Source: an uncultured Pelagibacteraceae bacterium (lineage in GTDB: Bacteria > Pseudomonadota > Alphaproteobacteria > Pelagibacterales > Pelagibacteraceae). Taken from it: a DNA stretch of 42,956 nt. Below, one piece after another: positions 18,310 through 27,539 of this stretch. The notes under the pieces are model-generated. The model saw only the letters and a list, made by a program, of their open reading frames with translations. It was not told the origin of the DNA and did not search any database. Position 1 is the first letter of the stretch. Each line of letters opens with the position of its first letter. Location: assembly GCA_902564785.1 (NCBI GenBank), contig CACFCI010000005.1, forward strand, positions 1 through 42,956. The letters are read 5' to 3'. Both the position numbers and the translations under genes were made by a program.

Positions 18310-18993
18310 ATGATTTTTAGACAAGTTTTTGATAATAAATCATCAACTTATACTTATTTAATTGCGTCGGCAAAAGGTCGCGAGGCAATCATAATCGATC
18401 CAGTAATTGAAAATATTGAAAACTATATCAAAATTCTAAATGAACTAGAATTAAATCTAGTAAAAGTAATAGATACACACATTCACGCAGATCATGTTAC
18501 TGGTGCATCAAAATTGAAACAAGCCACAAATTGTTCTACTATCATGGGTGAACACACACCTGCAGATACCGTAGATATTAAATTAAAAGATGATGAAATA
18601 ATAAAAATTGACCAAATAGAACTCAAAGCAATGTATACACCAGGACACACTTCAGACAGTTATAGTTTCTTAATGGATAAATATTTATTTTCAGGAGATA
18701 CTCTTCTTATAAATGGAACTGGTAGAACTGATTTTCAAAATGGTAGTTCAAGAGATGCATATAATTCCATCTTTAATAGATTGTTAAAACTACCAGAGGA
18801 TACCATTTTGTATCCTGGTCATGATTATAACGGTAAAAAATTTAGTACTATTGGTAATGAAAAAAAATTTAATCCTAGGTTACAAATTAATAATGCTGAT
18901 GAGTATGTAGAACTTATGTCAAAGCTTAATTTAGCAAAACCAAAGTTAATTGATATTAATGTTAGTAGAAATATTAAATTAGGCGCTAATTAA
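18310..18993 (+). CDS. ETHE1-like persulfide dioxygenase / MBL-fold hydrolase
   Basis: 227 aa; THIHADHVTGASKLK, YTPGHTSDSYSF, FSGDTLLINGTGRTDFQNGSSRDAYNSIFNRLLKLPEDTILYPGHDYNG. Confidence 0.9.
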   Translation: MIFRQVFDNKSSTYTYLIASAKGREAIIIDPVIENIENYIKILNELELNLVKVIDTHIHADHVTGASKLKQATNCSTIMGEHTPADTVDIKLKDDEIIKIDQIELKAMYTPGHTSDSYSFLMDKYLFSGDTLLINGTGRTDFQNGSSRDAYNSIFNRLLKLPEDTILYPGHDYNGKKFSTIGNEKKFNPRLQINNADEYVELMSKLNLAKPKLIDINVSRNIKLGAN

Positions 18994-19303
18994 ATACTAC
19001 AAATATTAAAAACCAATAAGAAACTAGTCCAGCTGAAATTGTTGCGATAATATTTTTAGAAAAATAACCCACAATAACAGCGACTATTGCTCCAAAAATT
19101 TTAGGATCATTCATTTCTATGAAAGCCCCGTAATCATTTATAAATATTCCTGGAAATATTATTGCTGGGAATACAGCAGAAGGAACATATTCTAATACTA
19201 CTTTAATTTTATCACCTAACATATCTCTGCTAATTAAAGCGATCATAGTCATTCTGGTAAAGTAAGTTAAAATTCCAGCAAAAATAATTGAAGCCAAGGT
19301 CAT
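18986..19303 (-). CDS. azlD: AzlD family branched-chain amino acid exporter subunit
   Basis: 105 aa, TM-rich, start overlaps azlC stop; AGILTYFTRMTMIALISR, LEYVPSAVFPAIIFPGIF. Confidence 0.85.
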   Translation of the reverse strand: MTLASIIFAGILTYFTRMTMIALISRDMLGDKIKVVLEYVPSAVFPAIIFPGIFINDYGAFIEMNDPKIFGAIVAVIVGYFSKNIIATISAGLVSYWFLIFVVFN

Positions 19304-19986
19304 TTTTTTAACCTCTGTAGTAATGAAGCTACAAATAAAGCAATTAATGGTGAAATAATGATGTAGGACTTGAATGGAGCATCAAAAAATAACAGTGAAC
19401 TTAAACCACAAGTAATCATAACAATTACATGATCTAATTTTTTTAAATCCTGAACAACAATTGCTATAAATGTTAGAGGAATTGCAAATTTTAAACCAAG
19501 TTCCTCTGGAACAAATGATCCTAGAATTATCCCTGATAAAGTTGCAATCTGCCAACAAACCCACATTGTGCAACCTGTGCCAATTAAATGATAATGTAAA
19601 AATTCCTCGCCTCTATTTTTTTTGAAAAACTTATTAGACTCAGCAAAGCCCTGATCTACAACTACATACGAAATTAATAATTTTTTTATAAAAGATAATT
19701 TTTCTAAATATTCAGATAAAACTGCTCCGTATAACAAATGTCTAGAATTTATAATTCCAACAGACACAACTGCAACTAAACTAGATGCACCACCTGATAA
19801 CAACTGTAAAAAAACTATTTGTGAAGCTCCTCCAAAAATTATGAAAGACATTGCATAGACTAAATATGGATCAAATCCAAGCTCAACCCCAATTGCTCCA
19901 CAAATTATTCCAAATGGGATTACTGAAAGCATATGGGGAGAAATATCCAATATACCTCGAGTAAATAATTGTTTTTTGGTAAGCAT
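19300..19986 (-). CDS. azlC: AzlC family branched-chain amino acid exporter subunit
   Basis: 228 aa; SVIPFGIICGAIGVELG, FIIFGGASQIVFLQLLSGGA, NSRHLLYGAVLSEYL. Confidence 0.9.
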   Translation of the reverse strand: MLTKKQLFTRGILDISPHMLSVIPFGIICGAIGVELGFDPYLVYAMSFIIFGGASQIVFLQLLSGGASSLVAVVSVGIINSRHLLYGAVLSEYLEKLSFIKKLLISYVVVDQGFAESNKFFKKNRGEEFLHYHLIGTGCTMWVCWQIATLSGIILGSFVPEELGLKFAIPLTFIAIVVQDLKKLDHVIVMITCGLSSLLFFDAPFKSYIIISPLIALFVASLLQRLKK

Positions 19987-19998
19987 TTTCTTGTTTTA

Positions 19999-21060
19999 TT
20001 AAAAACAAACTATGTGATCAATATGAATCGGTCTTTTAATTCCAAACTTTTCGTCAGCTTCATGTTGATGTTCGTGATGGGAATGAACAAAAACTGGTAT
20101 TAATAAATCGCTGTTGGTTTTTAAAGTATAGATAAAGTTTGTTCCTCTAAATTTTCGATCTACTACTTCTAGCTTTAGGTTGCTTTTATCATCGTGCTCA
20201 AGGTCTTCTGGTTGTAATAATAATTGTACATTTGAACCTTTTGGATAATGCTTAATAAAATTACCTTTAATTGTTCCAAGATCCTCATTTTCTAACGAAT
20301 TTTCTCCTGTTACTTTTGCTGGAATTAATATTCCACGATTTAAAAAATTTACTACTTCGATTGAGTTTGGAAAATGATAAACATTATAAGGATCGTCAAA
20401 CTGTTTAATTTGACCATCTAATATAATTGCACATTTGGTACCAAGATAAAAAGCTTCGTAAGAATCATGAGTAACTAGTATTGTTGTAATTTTTAATTTA
20501 CTTAATATTTTTTTTAATCTTACTTGAATTTCTTCTTTAAAACTTTGGTCTACATTAGATAGCGGCTCATCTAAAAGTAAAAGGTCAGGCTGTGTTAATA
20601 GCGATCTTGCTACTGACGCTCTTTGCGCCTCCCCTGCACTAATTTCATGAGGATATTTTGGTAATATTTTTTCTATATCAAGAAAATCTACAATCTCTTT
20701 AAAACTAAGCTTTTTCTTTCTTTTTCCTTTATTTCTCTCAGCGCCTAATAAAATATTTTTTTCAACTGTGTAATGAGGAAATAAACTGTTGTCCTGAAAA
20801 GCTAAAGATACGTTTCTATCTTCAGGTTCTATATTTTTATCTTTAGACGATAATAATTTTCCGTTTAATTTTATTGAACCTTTATCAATTTTTTCTAAAC
20901 CAGCTATAGTTCTAAGTATTGTGGTTTTTCCAATTCCTGAAGGACCAAGAATACACAAAGTCTCTCCTTCATTTTCAATCGCAAAAGATGCATTCTTGAC
21001 TTTAATCTTTCCACCTATAGTGAAATCAACATTTTTAATCTCTAAATAACTATCGCTCAT
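19999..21060 (-). CDS. fbpC: Iron(III) ABC transporter ATP-binding protein
   Basis: 353 aa; GPSGIGKTTILRTIAGLE Walker A, ISAGEAQRASVARSLLTQPDLLLLDEPLSNVD, C-terminal TOBE-like region. Confidence 0.92.
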   Translation of the reverse strand: MSDSYLEIKNVDFTIGGKIKVKNASFAIENEGETLCILGPSGIGKTTILRTIAGLEKIDKGSIKLNGKLLSSKDKNIEPEDRNVSLAFQDNSLFPHYTVEKNILLGAERNKGKRKKKLSFKEIVDFLDIEKILPKYPHEISAGEAQRASVARSLLTQPDLLLLDEPLSNVDQSFKEEIQVRLKKILSKLKITTILVTHDSYEAFYLGTKCAIILDGQIKQFDDPYNVYHFPNSIEVVNFLNRGILIPAKVTGENSLENEDLGTIKGNFIKHYPKGSNVQLLLQPEDLEHDDKSNLKLEVVDRKFRGTNFIYTLKTNSDLLIPVFVHSHHEHQHEADEKFGIKRPIHIDHIVCF

Positions 21061-22678
21061 TTTCCCTCAGTATATATTTAGATGTAAGCATTATAAATAG
21101 AGTTGCAATTAAAATTAAAAATAATGAAGGAACAGCTGCGGCTTCTAATAAGTCTTCTGAAGCAGATATATAAGCTGTAGTTGCAAATGTTTCAAAATTA
21201 AAAGGTCTTAAAATCAAAGTGATTGGTAGCTCTCTTATTATTTCTAAAGAAATTAGTATTCCAACAAATAAAAGAGAATTTCTTAAGAAAGGTACATGAA
21301 TATTCATAAAAGTTTTCTTTTTAGAGTAACCAAGTAAATATGAACTTTCATCAACAGAAATATTTATTTTTTCATAACCAGATTTTATTCCATTAAAAGC
21401 TAAAGAATAGAATCTTACAAAATAAACTAAGACAAGTCCTAGAATAGAACCAATAAACATTTTTTTAATAGATAAAAAACCTAGTGCTTTTACAACATTG
21501 TCATCAAACCAAGCAATAAAAGTTATAAATGCCACTGCTAAAATTACTCCTGGAATTGCATAACCAGAAATAGATAAAATAGATAAAGCGTTTAAAGTTT
21601 TATTTTTAGAAACTCTATTTCCATAATTAGAAATTAAAGAAAAAATTATTAAAACTATGCTTGATAATAACACCAGGTACAAAGTGTTTAATGTTAAAGT
21701 TACTACTGGAATATCAAAAAGATTTTCAGGAAATTTTAATGTCCAATAAAGCATTTGACTTAGTGGAAATAAAAAACTTAAGAAAAAAACTACGAAGCAA
21801 ATTGAGAACGCAAAAAATGCTTTAGTTCCTGATAGTTGAATTTTTTCTTTTTGTTTAAATCCACCTTTAGTATTGGCGTGATATCTTGCTTTTTTTCTAG
21901 ATAAATTTTCCAAAATAAATATTGCAAAAATAAATAAAAGAAGAAAAAAAGATATCCTGTTTGAGAAGGCCAAGTCATCAAATGTAATCCAAGAATTGTA
22001 AATACCTGTTGTTAAAGTATTTATAGAAAAGAAATCAACCGCCCCAAATTCGGCTAAAGTTTCCATCGCAACTAGAGAAAGGCCTGCAACAATTGCTGGT
22101 CTAGCGGCAGGTAAAATTAAGGAATAAAAGGATTTTGCTTTTGAAAATCCTAAATTTCTACCTAAATCAATTAAATTTTGAGATTGATACTGAAATGATG
22201 CTCTTGAGAGAATATAAACATAAGCAAACAGTGAAAAAGATAGAGAAAGTACAGCCCCTATCAGACCATCAAACTTTGGAATACTTTGATTATAATTTGC
22301 CTCTCCAAACAAATTTTTCAATATCGAATATAAAGTTCCATAATTTTCAAAGAAAGCTGTCAATGAATATGCGTAAATATAAGGAGGAACAGCAAAAGAT
22401 AATATAAGTGTCCATTTAAAAAAATTACTAAAAGGAAATTTATAAAAAGAAACTAAATAAGCCGTACTGGTTCCAATTAAAAAAGTTAAAACTAAAACAC
22501 TAATCAGCAAAACTAGTGAATTAAAAATATATTCAAACAAAAAAGTATCTTTTAGAATTTGATAATAATTTGATGTATCCTCAAAAAAACTAGTAAATAC
22601 AGTAATAATTGGTATAGCAACAAAAATTGATACCAGTAAAGAACTTAAAAACCAAAAATTAAATTTTTTTAAATACAT
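21050..22678 (-). CDS. fbpB: Iron(III) ABC transporter permease (two-module); ORF extends to TTG at 22696, ATG at 22678 more likely
   Basis: 542-548 aa, two binding-protein-dependent permease modules (SLVAMETLAEFGAVDFFSI; SLEIIRELPITLILRPFNFETFATTAYISASEDLLEAAAVPSL). Confidence 0.92.
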   Translation of the reverse strand: MYLKKFNFWFLSSLLVSIFVAIPIITVFTSFFEDTSNYYQILKDTFLFEYIFNSLVLLISVLVLTFLIGTSTAYLVSFYKFPFSNFFKWTLILSFAVPPYIYAYSLTAFFENYGTLYSILKNLFGEANYNQSIPKFDGLIGAVLSLSFSLFAYVYILSRASFQYQSQNLIDLGRNLGFSKAKSFYSLILPAARPAIVAGLSLVAMETLAEFGAVDFFSINTLTTGIYNSWITFDDLAFSNRISFFLLLFIFAIFILENLSRKKARYHANTKGGFKQKEKIQLSGTKAFFAFSICFVVFFLSFLFPLSQMLYWTLKFPENLFDIPVVTLTLNTLYLVLLSSIVLIIFSLISNYGNRVSKNKTLNALSILSISGYAIPGVILAVAFITFIAWFDDNVVKALGFLSIKKMFIGSILGLVLVYFVRFYSLAFNGIKSGYEKINISVDESSYLLGYSKKKTFMNIHVPFLRNSLLFVGILISLEIIRELPITLILRPFNFETFATTAYISASEDLLEAAAVPSLFLILIATLFIMLTSKYILRENER

Positions 22679-22694
22679 TTTTACCCTTTTTTTC

Positions 22695-22745
22695 AAGTGA
22701 ACATAATCAAAAGTAGGGTAAATAACTATTGAGTTATGTTCACTT
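22695..22745. repeat. 12-bp perfect inverted repeat between fbpB and the 64-aa ORF
   Basis: AAGTGAACATAA (22695-22706) ... TTATGTTCACTT (22734-22745), 27-nt spacer; flanks (TTTTTTTC.../...TTTTGAAAA) can extend pairing imperfectly. Confidence 0.85.
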
Positions 22746-22753
22746 TTTGAAAA

Positions 22754-22948
22754 TTAACTTTTTAAATCAAAAACATTAATGACACGATCAATATCATCAT
22801 TTCCGATCTCAGATAATTTTCTATTATTTATTTTTTTTTTAATTTTTTCACATTGTGACAAGCATGGCTCACAAGTTATCTGACCCTCTAGTGAACCATT
22901 TTTGCCTGGAGAAATGTCTAAATTAAAATTAAATAAATTCTTTCTCAC
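22754..22948 (-). CDS. Small Cys-containing hypothetical protein (64 aa) inside the fbp operon
   Basis: Intact ORF starting 8 bp after fbpA stop; CEPCLSQC (CxxCxxxC) motif. Confidence 0.65.
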   Translation of the reverse strand: MRKNLFNFNLDISPGKNGSLEGQITCEPCLSQCEKIKKKINNRKLSEIGNDDIDRVINVFDLKS

Positions 22949-22955
22949 TTTTTCC

Positions 22956-23984
22956 TTACTTCCATCCAGCAGCTGTCATTACCTCTAATGCAGCAGCTTG
23001 ATTTTTTCCATAGCTTGAAACTTTAGTTGTTAAATCTTGTTTAAAATCTAATCCTAAATTATTCACTACCAATGGATTTGGAGATACCCCAGCTATCATT
23101 GGAAACTCAAAAGTATTATTTGTAAAATGTTCCTGAGCCTCTGGTGATAATAAAAAGTCAACAAGAGCAATAGCATTTACTTTATTAGGAGCCCCTTTTA
23201 CTAAAGCTGCACAACTAATATTCATGTGTGTTCCTCTATCATTTTGATTAGGAAAAAATGCCTTAACTTTTTTAGCAGCCGCTTGTTGTTCTGCTCCTTT
23301 ATTACCAGATAGCATTAGTGCCAAGTAATAAGTGTTTGCTACAGCAATATCAGCTTCTCCAGCTGCAACTGCCATAATTTGAGCTCTGTCGTTTCCTTTT
23401 GGTGTTCTTGCCATATTAGCAACAACTCCTTTAGACCATTCAGCAGCAGCTTTCTTTCCATTGTTCTCAATCAATGAAGCTACAAGTGATTTGTTGTAAA
23501 TATTGCTTGATTTTCTAATTACTAATCTACCTTTCCATTTTGGATCAGCTAGACCTTCATATGTAAGACCTGATAATTCAGCACCACTAACTCTTTCTGG
23601 TGAATAGTAAATTATTCTTGCTCTTTTAGCTACTCCTACCCAGTGTGTAGTTCTAAAATTTTTTGGAACAGAAGATTTAATTGTTGGAGACACCAAACCA
23701 CTTTGAGTCATTCCTTTAGCCTTGAAAGCTCCACATCTCCCAGCATCAGCTGTGATATAAAGATCAGCAGAAGAATCCGTGCCTTCTTCGATCATTCTTT
23801 TTTCTAATGCACTAGCTTTTCCATTAATCAGGTTTACTTTAATTCCAGTTTTGTTGGTAAATTTGCTATAAAGCTCATTATCTGCTTTGTAATGTCTTGC
23901 ATTGAAGATATTTACTTCAGTTGCTATCGCAAAAGACGAGACTATTAAAGAAACAAATAAACTTATTATTGTTACTTTTTTCAT
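22956..23984 (-). CDS. fbpA: Iron(III) ABC transporter substrate-binding protein
   Basis: 342 aa; signal peptide MKKVTIISLFVSLIVSSFAIA, EVNIFNARHYKADNELYSKFTNKTGIKVNLI, YSPERV, NTYYLALM. Confidence 0.94.
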   Translation of the reverse strand: MKKVTIISLFVSLIVSSFAIATEVNIFNARHYKADNELYSKFTNKTGIKVNLINGKASALEKRMIEEGTDSSADLYITADAGRCGAFKAKGMTQSGLVSPTIKSSVPKNFRTTHWVGVAKRARIIYYSPERVSGAELSGLTYEGLADPKWKGRLVIRKSSNIYNKSLVASLIENNGKKAAAEWSKGVVANMARTPKGNDRAQIMAVAAGEADIAVANTYYLALMLSGNKGAEQQAAAKKVKAFFPNQNDRGTHMNISCAALVKGAPNKVNAIALVDFLLSPEAQEHFTNNTFEFPMIAGVSPNPLVVNNLGLDFKQDLTTKVSSYGKNQAAALEVMTAAGWK

Positions 23985-24012
23985 TTTATCCTTTTCTTTA
24001 CCCTAGTTAATT

Positions 24013-24055
24013 TGCGAATGAGAATTATTCTCAATGCGAATGATTATCAATCGCA
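24013..24055. promoter_or_regulatory. Tandem Fur-type operators upstream of fbpA
   Basis: TGAGAAT-T-ATTCTCA (24019-24033), a perfect 7-1-7 palindrome close to the Fur consensus TGATAATNATTATCA; then TGCGAATGATTATCAATCGCA (24035-24055), partial palindrome. TGCGAATGA is directly repeated at 24013 and 24035. Confidence 0.82.
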
Positions 24056-24107
24056 TATTTTGTCGCAGAATACAAGGACTATTTGATATTATTTATAAAG
24101 GAGATTT

Positions 24108-24995
24108 CTATTTCCAGTCGCCGATTTTACTGAATAAAAAGTTTCTAAAAGCTTGGACTCTAGCTGTGTTTTTTAATGATTGCGGGTACACAAAGTGAGC
24201 TTCTGTTATTGGTCCTTCTACTTTTGGAAGTACTTTAATTATATTACTAGTATTTGAAACTAAATATTCTGGCAATGCTGCCAAACCCACTCCAGACTCA
24301 ACGCCATATAATAAACCACTAACACTATTAACCTTCATAATAGATTTTCTTTTTTTTCCATCATGCATTCCTATTTTTAAAGCCCAATCAGGATTATAAA
24401 CTGGCGAAGGAGCACCTTTTCCAAATGAAATAAATTTATGTTTGTTTAAATCATTAACTGTTTTTGGCATCCCATTTTTTTCTAAGTATTTATTTGATCC
24501 ATAAATATAATACTTAATATCAACTAATTTTTTCTGAATATAGTTAAGCTGTTTTGGTCTTCTCATAAAAATTCCAATATCAGCTTGACGAGTACTCAAA
24601 TCTAATTCTTTATCATCAAAAACGAGTTCAATCTCAATTTCTGGATTAAGTGTCATAAATTCTTGAATTCTTGGTGTTAACCAATGTGTTCCGAAACTTC
24701 TTACAGTTGTGATTGTTAATTTTCCTGTTGGTTTGCTCTTTTGATCACCTAATGATGTTTCAACTTCTTTAAGTTTGCTAATCACCTCATGAGCTGTTTT
24801 AAAAACATATTCTCCATTTTGCGTGAGGGTTAAGCCTCTTGCATGTCTTTCAAACAACTGCACTTTTAAATCTTGTTCTAATGATTGTATTTGTCTGCTA
24901 ATTGCTGATTGGCTAAGATTTAAATTAACAGTAGCATTCGTAAAGCTTCCAGCTTCAGCCACAGCATGAAAAATTTTTAATTTATCCCAATCCAT
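24108..24995 (-). CDS. LysR-family transcriptional regulator
   Basis: 295 aa; MDWDKLKIFHAVAEAGSFTNATVNLNLSQSAISRQIQSLEQDLKVQLFERHARGLTLTQNG. Confidence 0.94.
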   Translation of the reverse strand: MDWDKLKIFHAVAEAGSFTNATVNLNLSQSAISRQIQSLEQDLKVQLFERHARGLTLTQNGEYVFKTAHEVISKLKEVETSLGDQKSKPTGKLTITTVRSFGTHWLTPRIQEFMTLNPEIEIELVFDDKELDLSTRQADIGIFMRRPKQLNYIQKKLVDIKYYIYGSNKYLEKNGMPKTVNDLNKHKFISFGKGAPSPVYNPDWALKIGMHDGKKRKSIMKVNSVSGLLYGVESGVGLAALPEYLVSNTSNIIKVLPKVEGPITEAHFVYPQSLKNTARVQAFRNFLFSKIGDWK

Positions 24996-25996
24996 TATTT
25001 ATTTAAATCAACTAATACTCTTCCAGCAATTTCACCTTTTAAAATTTTTGGATAAGTTTCAACTAATTCCTCCAAGCTAACAGATAAAACTGATTTCTCA
25101 ATTAAATCAAAATCAATTAATTTAGATGCTTCACCCCAAATAAATTCTCTTCTTTTTATGCTACAATTAGCGGAGTCCATTCCCCAAACTTTAATACCTC
25201 TTAACATAAACGGAAGTAAATTTGTGTTAAGCTCATTACTGTTTGCATTTCCACAAACTGCTATGATTCCATTTGATTTTGTTTGAGCTATTGCGTTTGC
25301 TAGAATTTTTCCGCCTACTGTATCAACTACTCCATCCCATAAACCTTTATCTATTGGTCTAGGATCTTTGTCAAATTCAGCCCTATTTATAATGTTTTTA
25401 GCACCTAACGATTTTAAATAGTCTGACTTAGAATCTTTTCCTGTAACTGCAGTAACGTTATAGCCTAATTTAGTTAAAGCCATAACTGCTAAACTACCAA
25501 CCCCACCTGTTGCACCAGTTACTAAAACATCGTTAACTTTTTCTCCTAATAAAATACTTTCTCTTGCTTGAATAGCAAATGCACTCATTAAAGAAGTTAA
25601 ACCTGCTGTTCCTAAAATCATCGCTTGTTTGCTGGTTAAACTATCGGGTTTTTTAACTAAAAAATCTCCACTTACTTTTGCAATTTGTGAAAAACCTCCA
25701 AAAAAAACTTCTCCTACTCTAAATCCGGTAAGAATTACTTCGTCACCTTCTTTAAATTTTGGATTATCGCTTCCGATAACAGTTCCAGAAAAATCAATTC
25801 CTGGAATATGAGGATATTCTTTAACTAATCTTCCTCCATTCTTTAGAATCATTCCATCTTTAAAGTTTAAATCTGAATAATGTACTTTTACAGTCACATC
25901 TCCATGTTTTAAGAAACTTTTATCTAAAGATTTTACTTCACGAGAAAAATTTTCACCTTCTTGGTTAAGGACTATTGCTTTGAATTGATCAGACAC
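24995..25996 (-). CDS. acuI: Acrylyl-CoA reductase AcuI / YhdH-family quinone oxidoreductase
   Basis: 333 aa MDR protein; VHYSDLNFKDGMILKNGGRLVKEYPHIPGIDFSGTV, VTGATGGVGSLAVMAL, FMLRGIKVWGMDSANC. Confidence 0.85.
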   Translation of the reverse strand: MSDQFKAIVLNQEGENFSREVKSLDKSFLKHGDVTVKVHYSDLNFKDGMILKNGGRLVKEYPHIPGIDFSGTVIGSDNPKFKEGDEVILTGFRVGEVFFGGFSQIAKVSGDFLVKKPDSLTSKQAMILGTAGLTSLMSAFAIQARESILLGEKVNDVLVTGATGGVGSLAVMALTKLGYNVTAVTGKDSKSDYLKSLGAKNIINRAEFDKDPRPIDKGLWDGVVDTVGGKILANAIAQTKSNGIIAVCGNANSNELNTNLLPFMLRGIKVWGMDSANCSIKRREFIWGEASKLIDFDLIEKSVLSVSLEELVETYPKILKGEIAGRVLVDLNK

Positions 25997-25997
25997 A

Positions 25998-26618
25998 TTA
26001 ATCTTTTAACGTAGTGCTGATAAATCGTAAATATCTATTTTGATAACTTAAATCCTCTTTGAATTGACCTAAGTAGTAATTAGTAACCGTAGTTGCTTGT
26101 TCTTTTTTAATACCTCTCATTGTCATACACTGATGAGTTGAATCAATTGTAACTGCAACTCCTTTTGCATCTAAAGACTCCATTAAAGTGTTTGCTATTT
26201 GCATTGTAAGTCTTTCTTGTGTTTGTAATCTTTTTGAGAACACTTCAACAACTCTCGCTAACTTACTTAAACCTACAACTCTATCTTTTGGAATATAAGC
26301 TACGTGTGCTTTTCCTATTATTGGAGCCATGTGATGTTCGCAATGACTTTGTACTGAAATATTTTTTTGAACAACCATGTCATCATAACCCTCAACATCC
26401 CCAAAGGTTTTATCTAAAACTTTGCTTGCATCCTCCTTATATCCTTTAAAATATTCTTTAAATGCTTTCATCACTCTTTTAGGAGTTTCTAATAACCCTT
26501 CTCTATTTGGATCTTCACCTATCCAAGATAAAATAGTTCTAAATGCTTGCTCTGCTTCTTTGTCAGATACTTCTTTAGAAAGTAATTCTTTATTGTCAGA
26601 GTCTTTTACTAACTTCAT
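25998..26618 (-). CDS. folE: GTP cyclohydrolase I
   Basis: 206 aa; GEDPNREGLLETPKRVMKAFKEYFKGY, SHCEHHMAPIIGKAHVAYIP, LSKLARVVEVFSKRLQTQERLT, QCMTMRG. Confidence 0.96.
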   Translation of the reverse strand: MKLVKDSDNKELLSKEVSDKEAEQAFRTILSWIGEDPNREGLLETPKRVMKAFKEYFKGYKEDASKVLDKTFGDVEGYDDMVVQKNISVQSHCEHHMAPIIGKAHVAYIPKDRVVGLSKLARVVEVFSKRLQTQERLTMQIANTLMESLDAKGVAVTIDSTHQCMTMRGIKKEQATTVTNYYLGQFKEDLSYQNRYLRFISTTLKD

Positions 26619-26695
26619 AGCGCTTTTTTATACAGTAAATACCTTAATTTAAAAATATTTAATATATTTAGATATGTGCTACATAATCACCCAAT

Positions 26696-27163
26696 ATGTT
26701 CAAAAAAAGAGAAAATATCTACGATATTGAAGAAGGCAATCTTCTTTCACCTAAATTTGATAATGATGGACTAATCCCTGTCATAACTATGTGCTCAAAA
26801 ACAAAAGATATTTTGATGCATGGATACATGAATGTAGAAGCTCTAAAAAAGACAATTGAAACTAAAGAGGCACACTATTTTAGTAGATCGAGAAAAGCTA
26901 TCTGGCACAAAGGTAAAACAAGTGGATTTACACAAAAGGTTACTGAAATAAGAATTGATGATGATCAAGACTCAATATGGTTAACAGTAGATATCGGTGA
27001 TGGAGCTAGTTGTCATGTTGGTTATAGATCATGTTTTTATAGATCAATACCTATGGGGCCAATAGAAAACGGAAGAAAAGTTGAAATGGAATTTCTTGAA
27101 AAAGAAAAAAAATTTGATCCTGAAGAAGTTTATAAAGGTCAACCAAATCCAACTAAAATTTAA
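26696..27163 (+). CDS. hisI: Phosphoribosyl-AMP cyclohydrolase
   Basis: 155 aa; DILMHGYMNVEALKKTIETKEAHYFSRSRKAIWHKGKTSG, DGASCHVGYRSCFYR. Confidence 0.94.
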   Translation: MFKKRENIYDIEEGNLLSPKFDNDGLIPVITMCSKTKDILMHGYMNVEALKKTIETKEAHYFSRSRKAIWHKGKTSGFTQKVTEIRIDDDQDSIWLTVDIGDGASCHVGYRSCFYRSIPMGPIENGRKVEMEFLEKEKKFDPEEVYKGQPNPTKI

Positions 27164-27538
27164 ATGAGTGAAAAACAAAAAAATGTTCTAGGTGAAGACC
27201 TAGAAGAATGTTCAAATGATCCTTTAACAGGTTGGTTTCGTGATGGTTGTTGTAACACTGACGAGAATGATCATGGACTTCATACAGTTTGTGCTAAAGT
27301 TACTACCGAATGTTTAGAGTGGATGAAAGAAGCAGGTAACGATTTAATAACTCCACATCCTGAATTTGGGTTTCCAGGATTAAAAGATGGAGATGGATGG
27401 TGTTTGTGTGCTAGTTGGTATGCAAGGGCAGTTGAAGCTGGTAAAGGATGTCCAATATTTTTGAAAAGAACTCACGAAAACACTCTTAAATATGTGCCTA
27501 TTGAAACTTTAAAAAAGTTTGCAATAGATTTATCTTAA
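27164..27538 (+). CDS. DUF2237 family protein
   Basis: 124 aa; NVLGEDLEECSNDPLTGWFRDGCCNTDENDHGLHTVCAKVT, LKDGDGWCLCASWYARAVEAG. Confidence 0.88.
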   Translation: MSEKQKNVLGEDLEECSNDPLTGWFRDGCCNTDENDHGLHTVCAKVTTECLEWMKEAGNDLITPHPEFGFPGLKDGDGWCLCASWYARAVEAGKGCPIFLKRTHENTLKYVPIETLKKFAIDLS

Positions 27539-27539
27539 G

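Noticed and set aside
19382-19573. 63-aa minus-strand ORF
   Set aside because: Alternate frame inside azlC.
22135-22407. 90-aa plus-strand ORF in fbpB
   Set aside because: Antisense within a clear ABC permease gene.
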